NCBI GenBank assembly: GCA_022837485.1
Contig: JALHHH010000018.1
Span: forward strand, 1-51,699
Direction: 5' to 3'
From: Bacteroidales bacterium
Lineage (GTDB): Bacteria; Bacteroidota; Bacteroidia; Bacteroidales; Lentimicrobiaceae
Length of the DNA stretch: 51,699 bases
A program made the position numbers and the translations under genes. This document shows positions 1 to 8,046 of the stretch, piece by piece. The notes beneath the pieces were generated by a model. It did not search any database and was not told the origin of the DNA. It saw only the letters and a list, made by a program, of their open reading frames with translations. Numbering within the stretch: position 1 is the stretch's first letter; each line of letters starts with the position of its first letter.

Positions 1-26
1 AATAAATACTTAAAATAAGTAAACAC

Positions 27-94
27 AAAAGGCACGAAGTCGTCAGACAATTTAATTACCGTTAATTAAATTGAAGCTGTCTTCGTGCCCTTTT
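27..94 (-). terminator. Long hairpin, likely tpx terminator
   Basis: An extended inverted repeat lies just downstream of tpx. The outer arms GGCACGAAG (31-39) and CTTCGTGCC (81-89) pair perfectly. The inner arms CAATTTAATTA (48-58) and TAATTAAATTG (63-73) pair perfectly around a 4-nt loop, and a short CAG/CTG pairing lies between them. Reading the minus strand, the hairpin is followed by TTTTGTGTTT, so it fits a Rho-independent terminator, although the stem is unusually long. Confidence 0.7.
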
Positions 95-115
95 GCATTC
101 GAAATGTGAGATTCC

Positions 116-613
116 TTAAACAGCTTTCAGTGCTGCTTCATAATCGGGCTCCTGAACGATTTCGGGAACCTGTTCTGTGTATTTAACCGTTCCTTCTTCG
201 TCGATCACCACCACTGCACGCGAATGCAGCCCGGCCAGCGGACCATCGGCAAGTGTTACTCCGTATTCTTTCCCAAACGAGGCGTCGCGAAAATCGGAAG
301 CGGTTACCACATTGTTCAATCCTTCCGTTGAACAGAAGCGACCGTGTGCAAAAGGAAGATCTTTTGACACACAAACCACAACGGTATTGCTGAGCTTACC
401 GGCTGCGGCATTAAACTGCCTAACGGATGCGGCACAAACAGCCGTATCGAGACTGGGAAAAATGTTGAGAACTACTTTTTTACCTTTAAACTCCCTGAGA
501 GTAACCGGACTCAGATCTGATCCCACGAGTGTGAAATCCGGGGCTTTACTGCCAATTGCAGGCAGGTTTCCCATGGTATTAATGGTGTTTCCTTTTAAAG
601 TGATGGATGCCAT
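116..613 (-). CDS. tpx: Thiol peroxidase Tpx
   Basis: This 165-residue protein is an atypical 2-Cys peroxiredoxin that reduces H2O2 and organic peroxides with electrons from thioredoxin; it is expected in the cytoplasm. The peroxidatic cysteine C60 lies in SLDTAVCAASVRQFN and the resolving cysteine C94 in GRFCSTEGLNNV, at nearly the same numbers as in E. coli Tpx (C61 and C95). The frame is open 63 nt further upstream, but MASITLKGN at 613 matches the usual family N-terminus, and the extension has no family character. It is the second gene after the GH3 fusion on the same strand, separated from it by a hairpin, so it is probably transcribed alone. No convincing -7 box was found in the 85-bp gap. 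Confidence 0.95.
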   Translation of the reverse strand: MASITLKGNTINTMGNLPAIGSKAPDFTLVGSDLSPVTLREFKGKKVVLNIFPSLDTAVCAASVRQFNAAAGKLSNTVVVCVSKDLPFAHGRFCSTEGLNNVVTASDFRDASFGKEYGVTLADGPLAGLHSRAVVVIDEEGTVKYTEQVPEIVQEPDYEAALKAV

Positions 614-649
614 TTTATTTCTTTTTATGGATGAAAGATTCGGCTTGTA

Positions 650-680
650 TAACAAAGAAAGCGTTGCGGTGTTCAACGCT
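650..680 (-). terminator. Terminator after GH3/beta-lactamase gene
   Basis: AGCGTTG (660-666) and CAACGCT (674-680) form a 7-bp stem with a 7-nt loop. On the minus strand it is followed by TTCTTTGTT. It sits between the stop of the GH3 fusion and the start of tpx. Confidence 0.6.
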
Positions 681-698
681 CTGCCGGAGGTTTTTTTC

Positions 699-3629
699 CT
701 ATTCGGTTATCGCCCGATAAATTGCTTCCTGTATTCGTGTCCTCACACTAAGCTTTGTCAGTGTATTGTTCGAAGCAGCGGGGTGAACACGATTGCTGAG
801 AAACACGTACACAAGTTCCTTTTCAGGATCGGCCCAAACAAAAGTACCCGTAAATCCGGAATGTCCGAAACTGGATGGAGAAGCCGATTCGCAGGCCGGT
901 GAAGCCTGTCCGGGCTCTGCAGGCTTATCAAACCCTGCTCCTCTCCTGTTTTTGCTTCCCGGAAACTGAACGGCTGTATATTCGGCAATCACATCTGCCT
1001 GAAGCAAAGTATCGCCACCATAGCTTCCACCGTTGAGCAGCATCTGCATAACAACCGCCACATCCAGTGCATCGGAGAAGAGTCCGGCATGACCGGCAAC
1101 ACCACCCAGTAGTGCAGCCGTTTGATCGTGTACATCCCCTATTACCAGTTGTTTCCGGAACAGGGTGTCGTTTTCGGTCGGAGCAATCCGGCTGACGCTG
1201 AACCGGTCTCTCGGATTAAAACCCATGGTTCTAAGTCCCAAAGGATTGTAAAAGTTTCTGTCGGCAAGACTTATAAATGGCTGTTGGGCAATTTCTTCAA
1301 AAGCCTTTGCCAGCAAAATAAAACCCAGATCGCTGTAGAGGTACCCGGCTTTTGCCCGGATAGGAGCCTTTATGATGGAATCAATGATCCTGTCCGGCAC
1401 ATCTGCGCGCAGGTACATCCCATCGGCAACGCGATGCGGATAATTGATACTGTAGTGTTTTCCGAACAGCTCCCCTGAAGGCTCTCCCTTATCCATCATC
1501 TCTTTCCAGAAAGGGATGTATGCGATAAATCCTGCCTGATGTGCCATAAGATCACGAATGGTGACGTTGGCCGTTGCCTTATGAGCCATTGCCGGAAAAT
1601 ACCTGCTTAGCCGGCGTGAAGGATTTATGTCGCCATCACCCGTCATTTTCATTGCCACCAGAGTTGTCGCAAGTACCTTGGTCAGGGATGCAAGGTCGTA
1701 AAGGTCGTTGTTCTTTACCGGCTGCGAATTTTCATAATCCTGTGTACCGAAAGATTTTCGGTAGACTACCTTATTTTTCCTTACCACTACTACCTGGGCT
1801 CCGGGAAAAGCCTTTTCGCGTATACCGGACAGCACCAGACTGTCGACCACAGCCAGTTTATCCGACGACATACCGGCACCGGCGGGCAGTGTGAAGGCGA
1901 GGCGGGTCACCTGTTCGCGAATGAGGCCGGTGCCGGCAGGCCATTGCTCACTGCCGGCAACGGGCAATGTACCATTCACGGGAAGCGCTCCGAACAGTGC
2001 CTGAACCGACAGATCCTGCATCAGATCGTTATCCTGGTAGGCGACAAGTATGGAAGTAAGAGCGGAAGCATTCCGGAAGGAAGCCAGGCTGTAGGGGCTG
2101 GCATATAAGGTCAGAATGGTTTGTTTAACCAGAGCCAACGAGTCAACGAAGTGAGCGGCACGGGCGCTGATGCCGAAATTCTTTTGGGGCAGATCGCTGG
2201 TTTTTACAAAGCCGGCAATAACCAGATTATAAGGCTCCAGTTGTTCCATCAGTGCTGCTCTTTCAGCCAGACCGGGATCTTTGCTCAGAAAAAAATGTGT
2301 TACGGGAGCATAATCGGCAGCCCGTTGCTGAAAGGGAGCAACGCTGAAGTCACCAATGGCGAGTGTGGCAATCCTGAGTGTATCGAGTCCTGCGAGAGGT
2401 ACTATTGCTCCGGGGTCATGCACCAGGGTTATTGAAGCGGCATTCGCAGCAATGTTTACCAGCATGGCGGTTTCCGTGTTCAGAGATGCATTGAGACCGT
2501 CGAGCGGGATGGGCTGATTGTTCCATAAGCCCGATTCGTATTTCCATTGGAGTACCCTGCGGCATTTCTCATCTATCAGTTTATAGGAAATTACACCATT
2601 GCTTATTGCCTGACGAATATTCTGAATGGCTTTGCGCACATCGGCGGGAAGGAGCAGAATATCGTTTCCGGCATCAAGCGCCAGTACTTCAGCTAAACGG
2701 GGATCGGCAAAATCGGTAAGTCCTTTCATATCCATCCCGTCGGTAATCACCATTCCATTGAAACCCATTTGTTCGCGCAGCAATCCAGTGATTACCGGCT
2801 TTGAGAGTGAAGAAATGGAACGCGCGGCAGTATCGATGGCCGGAATGCGCAGGTGTGCAATCATCATGCCTTTAAGTCCGCGATCCACCAGGTATCGAAA
2901 CGGGAACAGTTCGAGGGAATCGATTTCATGCCATGGCTTTTGGATTACCGGAAGGGTATAATGCGAATCGTTGCCGGTATCCCCGTGCCCGGGAAAGTGT
3001 TTGGCCACCGCGATCAGCCCTTCATCCTGCATTCCTTTCATATACCAGTAGGAGCGTTCGGCCACTTCAAGCCTGTTTTCGCCGAACGAACGGGCATTGA
3101 TAACGGGATTCAGCGGGTTGTTATTGACATCGGCAACGGGTGCAAAATTCACGTGAACTCCTATTCGTTTGAGCTGCAGTGCTATCTCGCGACCCATGCG
3201 ATAGATATGCTGATGGTCGCGGAGAGCACCGAGGGTCATTTGCTTGGGAAAGCTTACGATACTGTCGAGCCGCATGGCAGGCCCCCATTCCGCATCCAGC
3301 GCAACCAGCAGCGGAGTTTTAACGGCTGCCTGCAAGCGGTTGGTAACAATGGCCTGTCGTACCGGACCACCCTGAAAGAAGCATACACCTCCCAGGTTGA
3401 GCTCGCGAACGAGGCGGGTGAGTTCGCTGTAATATGTCTCGTCGCGGTTGGAATAGGCCCGGATCATTATCAGCTGGGCAATGCGCTCATCGGGGGTAAG
3501 GGACAAAAAAACCGAGTCCACCCAGGCATCAGCACCGGGTTCAGGCCTTTGCCGGCCCTGAGCATTTATGGCAGACTGAAAAATAATTGCTAAAAAGAGA
3601 AAAAGCAGAATCGGACGAATATTTTTCAT
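699..3629 (-). CDS. GH3 beta-N-acetylhexosaminidase fused to a serine beta-lactamase-like domain
   Basis: The 976-residue exported protein starts with a signal peptide (residues 1-23, ending INAQ). Residues about 35-370 form a NagZ-type GH3 domain: KHFPGHG at 210-216, the paired D221-S-H223 of the catalytic loop, and the likely nucleophile D297 in VITDGMDM. A GH3 C-terminal-like region spans about 380-585. Residues about 590-970 form a class C beta-lactamase/esterase-type domain with S648-L-T-K651, Y765-S-D in place of Y-x-N, and H923-S-G. The family architecture is known in Bacteroidota and is linked to muropeptide trimming. The inferred job is removal of GlcNAc from peptidoglycan fragments in the periplasm, with the second domain acting on a peptide or ester bond. 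It is divergent from the VWA gene. Confidence 0.9.
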   Translation of the reverse strand: MKNIRPILLFLFLAIIFQSAINAQGRQRPEPGADAWVDSVFLSLTPDERIAQLIMIRAYSNRDETYYSELTRLVRELNLGGVCFFQGGPVRQAIVTNRLQAAVKTPLLVALDAEWGPAMRLDSIVSFPKQMTLGALRDHQHIYRMGREIALQLKRIGVHVNFAPVADVNNNPLNPVINARSFGENRLEVAERSYWYMKGMQDEGLIAVAKHFPGHGDTGNDSHYTLPVIQKPWHEIDSLELFPFRYLVDRGLKGMMIAHLRIPAIDTAARSISSLSKPVITGLLREQMGFNGMVITDGMDMKGLTDFADPRLAEVLALDAGNDILLLPADVRKAIQNIRQAISNGVISYKLIDEKCRRVLQWKYESGLWNNQPIPLDGLNASLNTETAMLVNIAANAASITLVHDPGAIVPLAGLDTLRIATLAIGDFSVAPFQQRAADYAPVTHFFLSKDPGLAERAALMEQLEPYNLVIAGFVKTSDLPQKNFGISARAAHFVDSLALVKQTILTLYASPYSLASFRNASALTSILVAYQDNDLMQDLSVQALFGALPVNGTLPVAGSEQWPAGTGLIREQVTRLAFTLPAGAGMSSDKLAVVDSLVLSGIREKAFPGAQVVVVRKNKVVYRKSFGTQDYENSQPVKNNDLYDLASLTKVLATTLVAMKMTGDGDINPSRRLSRYFPAMAHKATANVTIRDLMAHQAGFIAYIPFWKEMMDKGEPSGELFGKHYSINYPHRVADGMYLRADVPDRIIDSIIKAPIRAKAGYLYSDLGFILLAKAFEEIAQQPFISLADRNFYNPLGLRTMGFNPRDRFSVSRIAPTENDTLFRKQLVIGDVHDQTAALLGGVAGHAGLFSDALDVAVVMQMLLNGGSYGGDTLLQADVIAEYTAVQFPGSKNRRGAGFDKPAEPGQASPACESASPSSFGHSGFTGTFVWADPEKELVYVFLSNRVHPAASNNTLTKLSVRTRIQEAIYRAITE

Positions 3630-3684
3630 GCAGGTAATATAATTTTCAGGATTTTATATGAACCGGAAGGCATCCTTCACGCTT

Positions 3685-3692
3685 CAAAAATA
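3685..3692 (-). promoter_or_regulatory. Possible -7 element for the GH3 gene
   Basis: Reading the minus strand gives TATTTTTG, which fits TAnnTTTG, about 55 nt before the start codon. No TTTG-like -33 box is visible at the right distance, so this is a weak call. Confidence 0.3.
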
Positions 3693-3848
3693 CGCTGTTT
3701 GAAAGAAAATATTGTTCATTTTTTTCGGATATAACGAAATGGAGTTGAAAAAGGATTATTTTCGCAGGTACCGGAAATAAGGGAAAACTGCATATCAAAC
3801 CCAATGTTTTTTTCCGGAATCATCAGAAGGCAACCTCCACAAAGGAAA

Positions 3849-5228
3849 ATGTACAAAAGACTGCTATTCCTGTTATTGTTTCTGCCTATCATTATAAGCG
3901 GACAGAATCCGGCCAGATCCGGGAAGGAAGAACCCTTAAGCAGGATACTTTTTGTTTTTGACGCCTCGCAGAGTATGTATGCCAGGTGGCAGAGCGACAT
4001 GAAGATCAACATTGCCAAAAAGCTGATGGTTAATCTTCTTGACAGTCTGGCGACCTTTCAGAACCTGGAGATCGCGCTCAGGGTTTATGGTCATCAGAAA
4101 AACTACCCCCCTCCCGACTGTTACGACACCCGCCTGGAGGTTCCGTTTGCTCCTGGCAACATTTCCAGTATTAAAGCAAAAATTCTGAGTCTCACCCCAA
4201 GGGGTACCACTCCCATTGCGTATTCCTTGCAACAGGTGGTAAACGACTTTCCTCCCTGCAGCAATTGCAGAAATATCATCATATTAATAACCGACGGGAT
4301 AGAGGAATGCGGAGGCGACCCCTGTGCTGCGTCGGCAGAACTGCAGAAGCACGGCATAGCGCTTAAGCCTTTTATCATTGGCATAGGCAAGGACTTCAGG
4401 GATGTTTTTAATTGCGTGGGAACGTATTTTGATGCATCCAGCGAAACCGCGTTCCAGAAGGCTTTGAACACCGTAATTGTTCAGGCACTGAATTCAACCA
4501 GCATGCAGGTAAACCTGCTCGACATAAACAACCGGCCTTCAGAATCAAATGTTAACATGACCTTCTACGACCGTGCTTCGGGCAAGATGAAATACAATTT
4601 CATCCACACCCTAAATCACAGGGGATTGCCCGATACATTAATTCTTGACCCGCTGATTACTTATGATCTCGTGGTTCACACCATTCCTCCGGTAAGGCTC
4701 GACAGCATCACGCTGAGTCCGGGAAGTCATCTTACCGCTTCATTAAGCGCACCTCAGGGGTATCTGGACTTACGGATGGGAACAAACGAACGGATTGTAA
4801 AGAATCTGTTTGCCATTGTTAAGGAACATGGAGATTATAAAACTCTTAACGTTCAGAATTTCGGAGATACAAAAAAATACCTGTGCGGCAGCTACGATCT
4901 TGAGATCCTGACTTTACCAAGGATTTATATGACCGATGTTAAGATCAGGCAGGGAAAAACGACGACCATCGACATTCCCCTGCCCGGCATCATCGTAATT
5001 CGCAAAAGTGTGAACGGATTCGGAAGCTTGTACATTGAACGCAACAATGGGGTGGAATGGATATACGATCTGCGTGAGAACGTTTTGCAGGAAACGCTGG
5101 TGCTGCAACCCGGAAACTACCGGGTTGTGTACCGTTCGAAAAATGCGGAGCGGTCAATGTATTCCATCGAAAATACGTTTACTATACACCCCGGTGGAAC
5201 AAGTAATGTGAACCTTTTTTCGTATTAA
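3849..5228 (+). CDS. Secreted VWA-domain protein
   Basis: The start at 3849 is preferred over an in-frame ATG 45 nt upstream because it follows AAAGGAAA and opens a clean signal peptide (MYKRLLFLLLFLPIIISGQ). The 459-residue product has a von Willebrand A domain at about 33-230. The metal-ion site is complete: D38-A-S-Q-S42, T120/T121 in RGTTPIAY, and D149 in LITDGIEECGGDPC. This resembles ChlD/BatA-type VWA proteins rather than a secreted enzyme. The C-terminal half (about 235-459) has beta-rich repeats of the kind found in surface adhesin or carboxypeptidase-regulatory modules, but I do not recognise a named family. It stands alone between the divergent GH3 gene and the convergent Crp/Fnr gene. 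A binding or scaffolding role in the envelope is inference. Confidence 0.85.
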   Translation: MYKRLLFLLLFLPIIISGQNPARSGKEEPLSRILFVFDASQSMYARWQSDMKINIAKKLMVNLLDSLATFQNLEIALRVYGHQKNYPPPDCYDTRLEVPFAPGNISSIKAKILSLTPRGTTPIAYSLQQVVNDFPPCSNCRNIIILITDGIEECGGDPCAASAELQKHGIALKPFIIGIGKDFRDVFNCVGTYFDASSETAFQKALNTVIVQALNSTSMQVNLLDINNRPSESNVNMTFYDRASGKMKYNFIHTLNHRGLPDTLILDPLITYDLVVHTIPPVRLDSITLSPGSHLTASLSAPQGYLDLRMGTNERIVKNLFAIVKEHGDYKTLNVQNFGDTKKYLCGSYDLEILTLPRIYMTDVKIRQGKTTTIDIPLPGIIVIRKSVNGFGSLYIERNNGVEWIYDLRENVLQETLVLQPGNYRVVYRSKNAERSMYSIENTFTIHPGGTSNVNLFSY

Positions 5229-5274
5229 AACAATCCGCTCTTATCAATGATAATATGCTTCCGGCGGGTCGGGC

Positions 5275-5967
5275 TCAGCCGTTTCTGCTGATGCGTTCGA
5301 GCATGGGATAATTCAGAATTTCGATCGTATCGCCTTCGGTGCGGATAAGTTCATCGTCGCGGAAAGTTTTCAGAATCCGGATAGCACTTTCTTTCGTCAT
5401 ACCCGACATGTCGGCAAGATCCTGCCGTGAAAGAGAAGAAACAAAAGGATTGGAGTTATAAACGCCTTTTGAAAGCTCAATCAGAACATCGGCCATACGA
5501 CCCGGCATCTGCTTCTGCACAAGGCTAGACATTTGTTCGATAAACCGGATGGACTGTTCACTAATTTTTGCCATGAAAGCAGCTGCAAAATCATGATTAT
5601 CTCTCAGCAGTTTTTCGAATACTTCAATTCCAACAAGGCAAGCCGTGGTTTCCTCGCAGGCGATGGCTGAGAAATGATGGCGTTTATCGGTGAAAGCTCC
5701 CGGGACGAAAATGTAATCGACGGGTTTTGCAAAACCTATGATGATTCGCTTATCGTTTTCATCTTCACGGTACAGCTTAAGCATACCGCTGGTAATGCAA
5801 ACAAAATCATGGCATGGTGAACCCTGCTTAAAGACAACCTCTCCAGCATGGTAACGAATGCTGACACGGCACGCGTTTACCTGAGCAAGTTCTCCTTCCG
5901 CCAATTTCGTAAATATATCTGAACGCTGCATACAATGCAGGCAATGCGATTCAATTGTATTGGCCAT
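5275..5967 (-). CDS. Crp/Fnr-family transcriptional regulator
   Basis: This 230-residue protein has a cyclic-nucleotide-binding-like beta-barrel (about 20-135), a dimer helix (about 138-165) and a winged helix-turn-helix (about 178-210, SRQDLADMSGMTKESAIR). The N-terminus carries C9-L-H-C12, with more cysteines at 33, 52 and 57. The spacing does not match the four-cysteine cluster of E. coli FNR, so an Fe-S cluster cannot be claimed. It is transcribed away from the cytochrome cluster, from which it is separated by about 205 bp containing an FNR-like dyad. This arrangement suggests that it controls that cluster in response to oxygen, redox state or a nitrogen oxide, and possibly itself. The specific signal cannot be read from the sequence. 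Confidence 0.9.
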   Translation of the reverse strand: MANTIESHCLHCMQRSDIFTKLAEGELAQVNACRVSIRYHAGEVVFKQGSPCHDFVCITSGMLKLYREDENDKRIIIGFAKPVDYIFVPGAFTDKRHHFSAIACEETTACLVGIEVFEKLLRDNHDFAAAFMAKISEQSIRFIEQMSSLVQKQMPGRMADVLIELSKGVYNSNPFVSSLSRQDLADMSGMTKESAIRILKTFRDDELIRTEGDTIEILNYPMLERISRNG

Positions 5968-6046
5968 AAACTCCTTCTAAGAATTTTGGTAATTCCAGGT
6001 TTCCGGTAATGCTAAGATAATAAATTATTATTTGTCAAGCTATTTG

Positions 6047-6060
6047 ATGATATAAATCAT
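6047..6060. promoter_or_regulatory. FNR-like dyad between regulator and cytochrome genes
   Basis: ATGAT-ATAA-ATCAT has perfect 5-bp arms around a 4-nt spacer. This is the geometry of the FNR consensus (TTGAT-N4-ATCAA), matching 8 of its 10 conserved bases. It lies in the divergent intergenic region next to the Crp/Fnr gene, so it is a natural operator candidate. Confidence 0.5.
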
Positions 6061-6092
6061 GTAAAAGCAGGACAAAATCCTCTTTTCGTATG

Positions 6093-6100
6093 CAAATATA
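6093..6100 (-). promoter_or_regulatory. Possible -7 element for the Crp/Fnr gene
   Basis: The minus strand reads TATATTTG, which fits TAnnTTTG, about 125 nt before the start codon. No clear -33 box was seen. If it is used, the FNR-like dyad lies downstream of the start site, a position suited to repression. Confidence 0.3.
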
Positions 6101-6172
6101 TCACTATTTGGCGAGTAATTCATAGTTAGATAAGTACTTTCTTTGATTCATCAAGTTAAAGCTATACTAATG

Positions 6173-6556
6173 ATGAAAAGAAAAACCCTTATTTCCCTGA
6201 TTGTGTGGTTACTGATACCAACATCTGCAATCCTGGTGCAGAGCTGCGAATACGATTTTGTAGAGCCTGACCGCACACCGGTGACTACAGAAGTAAGTTT
6301 TGCAGGAGACATCATACCTATATTTAATGCCAGCTGCAATTTCTCGGGATGTCATGCTGCCGGAGCCATTCCTCCCGATTTGAGTGCAGCCGGAGCATTT
6401 GCCAGCCTTAACCAGCTTGGCATGATCGACCCGGCCAACCCTTCTGCCAGTGTGCTGTACACCAGCATGACTACAGGCAGCATGAAAAATTATTCAACTG
6501 CACAGCAGGCAAAGCTTATCCTGGCCTGGATTCAACAGGGAGCAATAAATAACTAA
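6173..6556 (+). CDS. Small heme-binding lipoprotein with a CX4CH motif
   Basis: The start is taken as the second of two adjacent ATGs (6170 and 6173). It gives a lipoprotein signal with the lipobox cysteine C25 (AILVQSC). The mature 102-residue protein has the motif C55-N-F-S-G-C60-H61, a CX4CH rather than CXXCH heme site. TGSMKNYS further on could supply an axial methionine. Similar small domains occur as c-type cytochrome-like modules in Bacteroidota and Planctomycetes. It is first in the cytochrome cluster, 26 nt upstream of the DUF5777 barrel, so a role as a periplasmic or outer-membrane electron carrier is inferred. Covalent heme attachment at CX4CH is known in some cytochromes c3 but is not proven here. 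Confidence 0.75.
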   Translation: MKRKTLISLIVWLLIPTSAILVQSCEYDFVEPDRTPVTTEVSFAGDIIPIFNASCNFSGCHAAGAIPPDLSAAGAFASLNQLGMIDPANPSASVLYTSMTTGSMKNYSTAQQAKLILAWIQQGAINN

Positions 6557-6582
6557 TGTTAAACGGAAAGACCTGCAATCCC

Positions 6583-7482
6583 ATGAAAAAAATATACAGA
6601 TACAGCATTTTACTCCTGTCGGCGGTATTACTGGCACAGCCGTTAGTTTTTGCGCAGGATGAAGCGGTTGAAGAAAAACCGAAAGAGCGCCCGGAGCGTC
6701 CTGCCTTTGAGAGTGGTCTGCTTTTTGATAATGCCACTACTACTATTCCTGCAGCTAATACACTGGAGATGGTAATACAGCACCGGTTTGGATCAATTGA
6801 AAACGGAATTACCGATTTATACGGCATCTGGGCCCCCTCCAACATCAGGCTGGGATTGAATTACAGCATCCTCGACAATCTGGTTGTTGGTGTTGGTACA
6901 ACCAAATTTAATAAGATGACCGATATTCAGGCCAAATACAACATTGTGCAACAGACCCGTTCCAACAGTATCCCGGTAACGGTTTCAGTTTATGAAGTTA
7001 TTGGAATCGATGGAAGTCCGGACTCGAAGTTTGGCGTCAACTACAAGTTTTCGAACCGTATGTCGTACTTTACACAGGTCATCGTTGCCCGCCGGTTCAA
7101 CAGCAAACTTTCGCTGATGGCAGCTCCTTCGTTCACCCATTACAATTCGACCGACACTCTGGTAGACCACGACCGCATTGCAATTACGGTTGCCGGAAGA
7201 TATAAATTCTCCCCCCAGAGTTCGCTTATCATCTCCGGGGATTTTCCCTTCCGGATTCAGGGAATTTCAGAATTTACGAAAGAGACTAATGAAACCATCA
7301 ATCATCCGAAAGCAAACATTTGCATAGGACTGGAGGTAGCAACAAGCACGCATGCATTCCACATTTATGCCGGAACATCGCAAGGCATACTTCCTCAGGA
7401 AAACATTTTGTACAATCAAAATGAATTTTTTAAAGGGAACATTATCCTCGGTCTTAATGTCACCAGACTCTGGAGTTTCTAA
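6583..7482 (+). CDS. DUF5777-family outer-membrane beta-barrel protein
   Basis: The ATG at 6583 is chosen because it opens a signal peptide (MKKIYRYSILLLSAVLLAQPLVFAQ); an earlier ATG at 6556 overlaps the preceding stop codon and adds residues without signal character. The 299-residue protein has the marks of DUF5777: FESGLLFDNATT, then NTLEMVIQHRFG and a run of alternating polar/hydrophobic strands ending in aromatic ...LNVTRLWSF. The terminal phenylalanine fits insertion by the Bam machinery. The family is often found beside multiheme cytochromes in Bacteroidota, as here. A pore or sheath that lets electrons cross the outer membrane is an attractive but unproven role. Confidence 0.85.
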   Translation: MKKIYRYSILLLSAVLLAQPLVFAQDEAVEEKPKERPERPAFESGLLFDNATTTIPAANTLEMVIQHRFGSIENGITDLYGIWAPSNIRLGLNYSILDNLVVGVGTTKFNKMTDIQAKYNIVQQTRSNSIPVTVSVYEVIGIDGSPDSKFGVNYKFSNRMSYFTQVIVARRFNSKLSLMAAPSFTHYNSTDTLVDHDRIAITVAGRYKFSPQSSLIISGDFPFRIQGISEFTKETNETINHPKANICIGLEVATSTHAFHIYAGTSQGILPQENILYNQNEFFKGNIILGLNVTRLWSF

Positions 7483-7533
7483 ATGCTTTTAATTAATTGA
7501 CGACTAATTTTAATAACCTAAAATCCGATTACA

Positions 7534-7950
7534 ATGAAAAACACAGTAAAACTTCTGTCACTTCTGATTGCCGCACTGGCATTCGCAACCATCAATATGG
7601 CCATGACACAGAAAGAGGGTGAGCCCTGGGTTATCCCTGCAAAATACAAGAGTATGAAGAGTACGATAAAAGCCGGCGATCCTTCGATCAACACTACCGG
7701 AAAAGAGCTCTACAACCAGCACTGCAGATCATGCCACGGCACCAAAGGACTGGGCGATGGCCCCAAAGCCAAGAATCTGAAGACCGATTGCGGAGATTTC
7801 TCCTCAAAGGCTTTCCAGGATCAGGCCGATGGCGAAATCTACTATCAGTCGTTTGTCGGACGCGGCGATATGCCCAATTTCGAAAAGAAAATCACGGATG
7901 AGGCTGACCGCTGGGCTGTAGTATACTACATCCGCACAATGAAGAAATAA
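7534..7950 (+). CDS. Monoheme cytochrome c
   Basis: A 138-residue exported protein with a signal peptide (about 1-25) and one c-type heme site, C64-R-S-C67-H68, followed by GTKGLGDGPKAK typical of class I cytochromes. GRGDMPNF supplies the likely sixth ligand, M113. The fold matches cytochrome c6/cbb3-subunit-like carriers (CXXCH near the N-terminus, methionine about 45 residues later, an aromatic YYIRTM helix at the end). It probably shuttles electrons in the periplasm between the multiheme protein and the outer components. It lies 51 nt after the barrel gene, and a hairpin follows it. Confidence 0.9.
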   Translation: MKNTVKLLSLLIAALAFATINMAMTQKEGEPWVIPAKYKSMKSTIKAGDPSINTTGKELYNQHCRSCHGTKGLGDGPKAKNLKTDCGDFSSKAFQDQADGEIYYQSFVGRGDMPNFEKKITDEADRWAVVYYIRTMKK

Positions 7951-7960
7951 ATCTTCCGGC

Positions 7961-7993
7961 AACTGCGGTCCCAGAGTTTCCGGAACCGCAGTT
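7961..7993 (+). terminator. Intercistronic hairpin inside the cytochrome cluster
   Basis: AACTGCGGT (7961-7969) pairs with ACCGCAGTT (7985-7993). The tail is only GTTCTT, so it may be a partial terminator or an mRNA-stability element separating the monoheme gene from the seven-heme gene. Confidence 0.45.
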
Positions 7994-8046
7994 GTTCTTA
8001 ACGTATTAGCATACAGAGCTTCACGTAACTAAAAGGTACTTAAATA

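Noticed and set aside
177..902. Open frame of 241 codons antisense to tpx and the end of the GH3 gene
   Set aside because: It covers two well-supported genes on the other strand and has no domain or start signal.
3716..3848. Possible promoter for the VWA gene at TATTTTCG (3757-3764)
   Set aside because: The last base of the -7 motif block differs from TTTG and no -33 box lies at the right distance.
5275..5967. Fe-S cluster ligands in the Crp/Fnr protein
   Set aside because: C9 and C12 are suggestive, but the rest of the cysteine pattern does not match FNR, so an oxygen-sensing cluster is not claimed.
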